From assembly GCA_030549175.1 (NCBI GenBank), contig JAUKUA010000004.1, forward strand, positions 1,860,001-1,924,000: a stretch of 64,000 bases of DNA, written 5' to 3'. The position numbers were made by a program, and so were the translations under genes. The notes under the pieces were generated by a model. That model worked only from the letters and a program-made list of their open reading frames with translations. It was not told the DNA's origin and ran no database searches. This document shows, one piece after another, positions 56,902 to 64,000 of the stretch (position 1 is the first letter of the stretch; each line of letters starts with the position of its first letter). Origin of the DNA: Lasiosphaeris hirsuta. Its lineage: Eukaryota; Ascomycota; Sordariomycetes; Sordariales; Lasiosphaeriaceae.

Positions 56902-57408
56902 TTTCGGTCAAAGGATATTTGACCACGGCTCATGCCTTCTCGCTCTGTGGGCTGTTGATATTTTTTTGTAAAACTACGTTGGCCTTGCTCGAGTTGGTGC
57001 AGAAGCCGTCTTTTCTTTTGCTCAAGGAGAAGCTCATTGTATACTACTGTCAAATGACCGAGAACGAATGGGGCTGCATACAACGGGGGCGAACGGCTTG
57101 GGATTTAAAAGGCTGTGGCATATGAAGCTTCTTGTAGCATAACGAGACTCCTCTTTAATACATGTACATTGTACGGATTTCTAGCCGCCTTGGGCCATCA
57201 CAGTTTCGTGAGTGTGTGGTTCCGCTTGTGACGCCGGGTCAACCATTGGTGAACCTCATGTTCCCCGGTAGGTACTTTTGACATCACGTCAAAGTATCAA
57301 ATGGTACGGCGGCCAGCTGTGCAGCTCACAGATGTTTTCCCGGTCGACTTGGAACTATGCTGGTCTACAGGCCGTCGTCGTGAGATGTCGTTTCTGGAGC
57401 CGTGATGC
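56902..57408. other. Convergent spacer
   Basis: 507 nt between TIM54 and the Fyv6-like gene; expected 3' UTRs, nothing else seen. Confidence 0.65.
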
Positions 57409-58200
57409 TCAGTCATCTTCGTCGTCAGATGAGCCATAGTCAACAAGGCCACCCAGCTTCTTGGGCGCTGATACCGGTGCCGCCGTTGGTATTGGTGCCG
57501 GTGCTGCTCCTTCACCCTCCGGCTTGACACCCTCCTCCTTACCGTTATCCCCCGCAACACCCGTCTTCACAGACACACCCCCCTCCCCCTCAGGCGCCCT
57601 CCTCCCGCCGCTCCCGCCGCTCCCACCAGCAACAGCAACCACCATCCCCTTGACCCGCTTCCTCCCAGCCTCCCGCTCCCCCCTCCTCCTCTTCCTCCCG
57701 CCAACAACAGCCCATCCGACATCCACCTCCTCCTCCCCCTCCCCCTCCCTTTCCCCCTCCCCCCGCTCCCCACCCCGCTCCCGAAAGGCCTTCAGCCCCT
57801 CCTCGAGCTCCCGCCGCGCGCGCTCCTCCTCGGCGCGCTTCTGCTCGCGCACGCCCTCGAGGAAATCGACCTCATCGTCATCGAGCGCGCGGAACTGATT
57901 GCGGATGCGGCTGGACTCCTCGAAAGCGGCCTGCTTGGCGGCCTTGTTGGCCTGCAGGACCTCGAACAGGCTCTTCTCGCCGTTGGGGCCGACGACGGGG
58001 GCGGCGGCGGCAAGGGCGCGGCCGGCACGGGCGGCCTCGAGCTGCTTCTGGACCTCGAGCCACTCGAGGGCCTTTTTGTTCTCCCTGGCGCTGCTGGGCT
58101 CCGCCGCGGGCGGGTTGTTGCTGCTGGTGCTGGATGTTGTGGCGGCGGCCTCGCCGGTGGCGGCGTCGATTGCGCCGGCCGAGACGAAGCGGGATGACAT
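57409..58200 (-). CDS. FAM192A/Fyv6 N-terminal domain (NIP30) protein
   Basis: Single exon, 263 residues starting MSSRFVSAGAIDAATGEAAA. The family domain is clear: KKALEWLEVQKQLEAAR, SLFEVLQANKAAKQAAFEES, then RIRNQFRALDDDEVDFLEGV and REQKRAEEERARRELEEGLK (a coiled coil). The C-terminus is low-complexity with Gly/Glu runs, basic GGRKRRRGEREAGRKRVKG (likely nuclear signal) and an acidic close GSSDDEDD. The yeast Fyv6 is a second-step splicing factor; human PSME3IP1 binds a proteasome activator. A splicing role in this fungus is inferred, not shown. Confidence 0.88.
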   Translation of the reverse strand: MSSRFVSAGAIDAATGEAAATTSSTSSNNPPAAEPSSARENKKALEWLEVQKQLEAARAGRALAAAAPVVGPNGEKSLFEVLQANKAAKQAAFEESSRIRNQFRALDDDEVDFLEGVREQKRAEEERARRELEEGLKAFRERGGERGEGEREGEGEEEVDVGWAVVGGRKRRRGEREAGRKRVKGMVVAVAGGSGGSGGRRAPEGEGGVSVKTGVAGDNGKEEGVKPEGEGAAPAPIPTAAPVSAPKKLGGLVDYGSSDDEDD

Positions 58201-60319
58201 GTTTTGGTTGCCAACCCCACGGGATTCTTTGTTGAATATTCTCTTTTGGGCTGCGTGTGATAAATGTGTGAGAAAAGTGGTGAAGTGGTGAATCAAGACA
58301 CGCGGTCTCAGTCTTGTCCTTGGAGCTGTGTGCGTTTTGATTGAGAAATCACACTTCCCAGTCGGATTTCCTTACAGGGCCTATACCTCAAGTGGGAAGG
58401 AATCCTCAGTGGTGTCCTAATGGCCTGGCATATTGAGCAACACAGCGCGTCACTTCACGAAAGTCGTTCATGTCAGAGGCAAAATAATGTGGGGCCGGCG
58501 GTATCAGAAACCACAACCATTTGTCAATGCAGAGCCTCCAACTATAACTCTGAACCGTGGGGCTCTAACTATCACTGATAATCACATCACTCAAAATTGC
58601 ATAGATTTGGTTTAACCATGTTTTTGTTGCAAAGTTAGGTTGCATTGACGGAGACGCAGATGCTTACGCAGAGATAGGTAACTTGGTGTCCCACGCCCTG
58701 CTCAGGCTGCCTCCTCTCATCAATCTTATCAAAGACTTGATGTATTGGACTAGGCCTCAAGAGAAAATATCCGTAAACCCAGCGCAGACACCAAAAAGAT
58801 TGTCCGGAAAGTCTTAGAACCGCCCAACTTCACCCTTCCATCCTACCCATTTTCCTAACACCTCAATCTGTCTCTGGTCCCCCATTCTACCTTGGTCCTC
58901 CCAAACCTCATCAAGTCGTGAGGGTGAACCGCAAAGTCAGAATAAACAGTCCACCTCGGTCGAGCTGACCAGAAAATTAACCCACCGAGAAGCAAATCAA
59001 CCCATTGCCCATTCTCCCCTCTACGATGAAATGCCGAATTCCCGGAATGAAAAACCCCTTCTAACCTGCCCCGTCATAAAAACAAAACGTGACTGCCCGC
59101 ACTAGCCAGACTGCTGTCCTTATGTCTGAGGGACACCATGCAAAACCAGATGCAGACAGCAGAGAATGCAAGTCCAAAAAGTATAAAACTAGAAGAAAGC
59201 AAAACCATGAAACAACCCAAAGCAGTAAGCCCCCCGTTTTGTCCCTAGAAAATGCGTGCAAGGCCTCCTCAAGTCCGACTTTTCAACCTCGTGACCTCCC
59301 AACCTGGAAAAAGAAAAAAAAGAAAACAAGGCAATGCCATCCTGGGAAATAGCAGCAGATATGTACCGAACCCCTGAAACTTTTTTTCCGCATCATGAGA
59401 AAATGTCGCAGATGATCCCCTTTGTGCCGGCTCCATGCCGGACGATGAATGTTTTGAACGCCGTCGTGTGCTGCCCTGGGGTAGCAGGCGTCTTGGTGCC
59501 GTGAAAAAGTGAAAACGAGCGAAAGCCTGAATGGAAGAGTGATTACAATTTGGTATCGTATATCCACGCAGCCCGTCCTCTCCATCTTTGGAACAAAAGG
59601 AATGTCGGCGGAGAGGGAGCGACTGATCGCGGCTGTCAGGGTTCGTAGAAATCTGGAGAGCGAAACCCGCTTGGTAGACTCAAATCTATAAGCGTTGTGA
59701 TGCCGAAAGAGATGGGACGAAATCTCAATGCCGCGTGAGACACCATACGCCGAGTCTGTCTGAGCCACCATAAAAGGCTCGCGGCCAAGTCCCATGGAAT
59801 TGCAGCCGTGATCGCGAGGGTAACGTAAGGCCAAGTCTATGAACCGTGGCCGGAACACAAAACCATGGTGCAGGAACCCAGAACGCCAATGTATAGAATA
59901 TTAACCCATCCGTTACACCGAACCGAAAAAGGGAAGAAAAATCACAAATCCACACTTGGGTACGAAAGTCGGGAACCATTAGGTAATCTCGTGGGGCGTC
60001 CATCGAGGCTTGCCCGCCGATCGAGCGAGAGCTGGGCGTTCGAGTCAGATTGCACGTAAAAGCGGACCCTAAGACGACCGAAGATTATAAAAGTTGTTTT
60101 TTGTTTTCGAGGTAAGCCAATTAAGTCCGTTTCGTCTCTGGGGGTATCTGAATGCAATGTATCGATTCTCCGGTATCCCGGGGGAAAAGTCCGCGCCCGG
60201 CACACCATGCAATGTAAAATCAAGACCTATTTGGGAAGAACCCGTCAACCACGACGGAAGCCTAAAACGCCGAAACGCGCCGCATCAACACCGTGACACG
60301 ACGATGATGGGGTGGCAGT
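58201..60319. other. Spacer with the probable long 3' UTR of the cyclin gene
   Basis: 2.1 kb. ORF 59283-59858 on the minus strand has no protein character (it ends in a poly-Phe from a T/A tract). Nothing else recognised. Confidence 0.5.
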
Positions 60320-61381
60320 TCAACCGACAACAGGCTGTCCGTAGGCGTGACCAACGAAGTACGCTGATGGCTTGGCGTGGGCGCCAATGCAGTTGGCACA
60401 GTTGCAGTCAGGCACATTAGGGTGCTCCCAGATGCTGTGGCCGTAGTTGTAGAAGGACCCGCTGTAGTTGACCTGATTGCGAGACGGGTGGGCGGATTGC
60501 GGCGGCTGCTGCTGCTGCTGGAAGGTATTGGTGTAGCCTGCAGGCGGCTGCTGGTAGTGTCTCGAAACGTTGCTGTTGCCTGCCATCGCTCTGTCGAACC
60601 ACTCGTTGTAGTGCGAATTGACAGACGTGGCGGAGCTGACGTACTCGGGCGTTCCATAGCCCGAGTCGGGAGGCGTCAACGGGGCGGACTGCGGCCAGGC
60701 CATCGGATAGTAGGCGGACGGCTCGCGCCGGTACGATGGTGTGGGAGGAACCTGACTACGCTTCATGTTCGACAGGCGCTCATATTCGGCCACCTGCTGC
60801 TGGTGCCACGACGAGTAGAAGTTCGGGTTGCGGGAGCGACCAACATCGGTCTCGATGGGGGTGAGGGAGGCGAGACGGTCGCGGTTCGCCTGGACCTGCT
60901 GTCTCTTCTTGGTCTCCAGCCACTCCTTCCAGTTCGCAAGCCAAGCATTGTAGTCCTTGCTCTCATCCAAGTTGACGTAGAGGCACCACTGGATAGCACC
61001 GAGCCACTCGTATTCCAGAGTGTTCAACTCCTGCACCGGGATCCCGCTGACCTCAGACCAGGATTTGTTCTGGAACGTGTTGTCGTCGAGGAACTTACTT
61101 CCGAGGAGAAGGGCAATAGTGAGCATCCGCCAGATCTGGCCCTCGTTGGGGCTGTTCTGTCCAGCGGCATGCATCATGTTGATGCGCTTCGCCAGGTAGT
61201 TCATACCGAGCAAGATGGTGGTGCTAGGAAGCCGCGTCGATGTCAAGATTTGCGAGACAAACTTTCGGAAGGCTGCATTGACAGAACTCCGGGGCATCAC
61301 AATGCGGGTTGCCATCTCGGAGACATAGTCGGCCATCAGCTCAACATCGTAGTCGAGGACGGCACAGACGCCTCCAGGCAT
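60320..61381 (-). CDS. Pho85-type cyclin, Clg1-like
   Basis: Single exon, 353 residues. It starts MPGGVCAVLDYDVELMADYV. The cyclin box covers residues about 20-150: FRKFVSQILTSTRLPSTTIL, GMNYLAKRINMMHAAGQNSP, IWRMLTIALLLGSKFLDDNT, then SWSEVSGIPVQELNTLEYEW and LGAIQWCLYVNLDESKDYNA. The rest is Gln/Tyr/Pro-rich with a QQQQQ run and ends in a Cys cluster, PDCNCANCIGAHAKP. Clg1/PclA-type cyclins bind the kinase Pho85; roles in growth, autophagy or conidiation are known from other fungi. The long upstream region without genes suggests a long leader. Confidence 0.85.
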   Translation of the reverse strand: MPGGVCAVLDYDVELMADYVSEMATRIVMPRSSVNAAFRKFVSQILTSTRLPSTTILLGMNYLAKRINMMHAAGQNSPNEGQIWRMLTIALLLGSKFLDDNTFQNKSWSEVSGIPVQELNTLEYEWLGAIQWCLYVNLDESKDYNAWLANWKEWLETKKRQQVQANRDRLASLTPIETDVGRSRNPNFYSSWHQQQVAEYERLSNMKRSQVPPTPSYRREPSAYYPMAWPQSAPLTPPDSGYGTPEYVSSATSVNSHYNEWFDRAMAGNSNVSRHYQQPPAGYTNTFQQQQQPPQSAHPSRNQVNYSGSFYNYGHSIWEHPNVPDCNCANCIGAHAKPSAYFVGHAYGQPVVG

Positions 61382-64000
61382 CTTGGCGGTTTAGAGAGTT
61401 CGGTGTGACGCGGGAAGCGGATATCGAACTGCCTCCTGGAAATCGGGCGTAGGGAGGTTTGCCGACGCAAGACTCCAGAACTGAAGAGTTTGAGGATCTC
61501 GAAAGGGTAGGCTGTCGAGATCTACTGGGATGTCTGAGCCATAGAGAGAGGATTTCCTGGCCGAGACAATTAAGAGGGCAGGTTCAAGGATCAACGAGAC
61601 CGAAAATTTCGGTTATCGTTAATAGTCGATGTCGACAAGAGCTCGTATTTAGATCTTTGTCGTTGAGGGAACAGACTCTCCGTCCAGAATTCGACCAGAG
61701 GATTTGTATCGTCAAAGGCAATGAAATCGCAGGAATTCGATGAAAGTAGGTGTAGACCCAAAAGAGAACGTCGAATAGCTGCGGAGATGGGGTTAGTGGA
61801 AGGCCGGGGAAATGAATGCAAAAGTGGTGGGAATCGGAGCGGAGGGGAAAGGGTTAGGAGAGGGCGTCGTTTTGTGATTTTGCAGATGCAGGTGAATGTT
61901 GAAGGCGGAAGTTTCGGTACGCCACAAGAACCATAGAGCGCAAATTGACTGCCTCGCTCTCGCCGTGGACAGGTTCGTGCAAATCTAGTCTTGGTTTAGG
62001 GAGTGGCGTAGGATTTTGAGTAGTGGTTGAGTATACGGGCGAGAAGGTCGAATGGCCAAAACAAAAGGAATCGGCGCGTCGCCCCTGTCGAATCCGGCCT
62101 TCGCAACTTGACGAAGTTGCTGCAGCCTCCCTCCCGCAAATCACGAACAGGGCAGAAAACCAACAGCAATAAGAACTAACCTAGTGGGAGGAACTGGTTG
62201 GGGGTGCGTAATTCCGTCGATGTGCTCGAGTGGTGGTGTCCTCAGGACGTGGTGCCGTGTTGAGACTCGCAGAGACGCAGCGCACCGCCGAAATAAACCG
62301 CTCGATGCAGACGCCGATATGGATCTCGGTGCCAAAATAAAAAAACGGCGACGAATAGGCAGCACCCGAATCCGTTCGTGAACGACGCAAAAGTGAATTT
62401 GGTCGCTCGTCGATTGCTCGGTTCCTTGGGCGGATTCTGTGGTGGTGAGGGAGGAGGTGACGACGGCGGGCGGACGGGAGGTGAAGGGGAGGAAAGGGAA
62501 AATAGATACTTGGGCGGAGTGATGACCAAGTGATAGCTTGATGAGCAGGGTGCGGCGGTGGACGGACGGGGGGCGAGGAAGGGCCCTCGCTCACACTTTT
62601 TTTTTGGGCTGGGTGGCCCACTGTTTGGAGCACTGGGTGCAGCAGGCAGGTGGCCTGGGCGCAACTGGCGTGGAGGGATGCCCGTGGAGCGAAAGGGCGA
62701 GGAGCGTCGACAGACCCGCGGATGGGATGGCAATAAAACGGAACACCTCCTCGCTCGACAGCCACTGGTGAATGCAGGTGCAGGCAGTTATGCTGCTACT
62801 GCTGCGCTACGGGCAGGGCAGCACGCACTGCACTACGAGATATGTATACTATTGTGCAATACACATCAACACTACAATGGAATACTGCAGCCCTTGACAA
62901 GTGCGATACACCTCAGCGTTGCGTCCGCTGCGTCAGTTGTGCTCGTTGCTGTTGCGTCCTGACGGCTGCACTCCATACTCAGGCGGCACAGTCAGACAAC
63001 AAGCCCCCCTCCGGATCTGGAGGTGGCCTGTATCTGCCAAACGGTCCCCAGAATCCCAACCGTGATAATCGTCAACCCCGAGACGCTACGCGTGCCGAAC
63101 AGAAACTTTTTTTCTTCTTCTTCTCCTGTGCTAGGCTGGAAATCAACGGGTCAGGAGGCGTGGAACTGGAACTCGACGGCGACAGAAGGGTGTCTGCATC
63201 AAGATTGGTGTGACTATGACGGAAATGACCAGGGCTCTCGTCAACCTTTGCGCCTCCCACCAAAAACAGAAGGGGTGGCCCAAGTGCTGCCAAGCGGGCT
63301 AAGAAAGTGGGCCCAGAGAGCCTGCCCCGGCTGGTAGGCAAGGAGCAGGGGCAGTGGAACAGGCGGGAACGAGGGGGACTGGAAGGGGGGGCGTGATGCA
63401 TCAAAAACGACAAGTAGCACCCCCCAAACCCCAATCTTCCAATCTTTGAGCGAACCGCAATTCCGAGGCACACAGAAAGCCCTGGCCTCTCATTGGTGAG
63501 CACAGTTTCGAATTCACCTTGGAGTTTCTCCCAGTCACCATCGTCCGCGTCAAGGCAGACCACGGCACTGGTCGTCATTTTGAGGCAACTCTTCAGAATC
63601 TCAGTCATGCTCATCCAACAGCTCGTCTCAGGGCTTGGTGCGGATATCGTCGTGTCTTGGATGGCACCGGCCTGAACAGCGACCTGTAACCAGCAGCCGG
63701 CTCCTACCCAAAATACACAAAGGCGATACTAACGGCTCAGTAGCAGCCCCAATAACGCCAAACGTTGCAGGCGTTGCGGAACAAGATCCATCTGCTTCAC
63801 GTGCGCATGATCGTGTTCGGGGTCAAGGTTGCTGAGAGTTAGGCTCGCAGCCTGCCTTGCCCACCCTCACAGCGAGTCTCTGCTAGCTCCTTAACAATGC
63901 GCGGATTTCAACGGCAATCCCATGCAAAATTAGCTCGCTGCAAGAACGCCCTGGCGTGTTATCGATACCGCGTGTCCCAAATTTCCAGGCCAGCAGGGGT
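61382..64000. other. 2.6-kb region to the window edge without a supported gene
   Basis: Likely promoter/leader of the cyclin gene. A minus-strand frame at 63500-63670 (reading EILKSCLKMTTSAVVCLDAD) looks partly protein-like but cannot be tied to a gene. A pyrimidine tract lies at 63107-63126. Confidence 0.45.

Noticed and set aside
59283..59858. 191-residue minus-strand ORF near the cyclin gene
   Set aside because: Ends in poly-Phe from a homopolymer and has no domain; most likely in the 3' UTR of the cyclin gene.
63072..63670. Minus-strand ORF with a protein-like first part (EILKSCLKMTTSAVVCLDAD)
   Set aside because: Only about 60 residues look coding; the rest is Pro/Ser low complexity, with no start, splice pattern or family that I can support.

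Overview
The window is nuclear DNA of a filamentous ascomycete, most likely a sordariomycete (Sordariales/Chaetomiaceae is my best guess). The grounds are many short introns of about 45-120 nt with GT...CTAAC/CTGAC...AG signals, GC-rich coding sequence against less GC-rich spacers, and a typical gene set: a COT-1 NDR kinase, a GH45 endoglucanase, a SAT4/rhodopsin-like membrane protein and a DHA2 major facilitator. I rebuilt 24 protein genes with good support, plus three weaker ones (a Ser-rich small protein and two orphan membrane proteins) and one clear pseudogene. No rRNA, convincing tRNA or CRISPR array was seen.

Layout. 0-10 kb: 3' end of a fungal transcription factor, a small Ser-rich gene, a 3.6-kb gene-free stretch, a two-finger C2H2 factor and a seven-exon secreted pectate lyase. 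10-16 kb: a cytochrome P450 and a SAT4/rhodopsin-like membrane protein. 16.7-22 kb: a conserved block with GINS subunit PSF2, a PTEN-type lipid phosphatase and a Pom33/TMEM33 family ER/nuclear-pore membrane protein. 23.4-33 kb: accessory region with a type I membrane protein carrying 11-residue repeats, a Cdc25-like rhodanese phosphatase, two orphan membrane proteins, a 'CDNFDGP' membrane protein, three diverged copies of a dispersed repeat, and long homopolymers. 33-38.5 kb: secreted quinoprotein-like propeller, DHA2 transporter, GH45 endoglucanase. 39.7-40.3 kb: a decayed NmrA-like gene. 41-50.5 kb: 3-hydroxyacyl-CoA dehydrogenase-like protein, GFA/CENP-V protein, fungal SLATT 2-TM protein, PHD-finger protein, mitochondrial family III CoA-transferase, SF3A2. 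51-61.4 kb: COT-1 kinase, TIM54, a FAM192A/Fyv6-type splicing protein and a Clg1-like Pho85 cyclin. The last 2.6 kb holds no gene I can support.

There is no biosynthetic cluster or multi-gene system. The conserved housekeeping genes (PSF2, PTEN, Pom33, SF3A2, COT-1, TIM54, Fyv6-like) sit in blocks separated by lineage-specific or secreted-function genes. The points most worth following are the SLATT protein (a family related to bacterial conflict-system effectors), the hendecad-repeat membrane protein, the dispersed repeat family, the NmrA pseudogene and the telobox plus E-box promoter cluster near 47.75 kb. All exon structures were inferred by eye from frame continuity, splice signals and remembered family motifs; no search was run.
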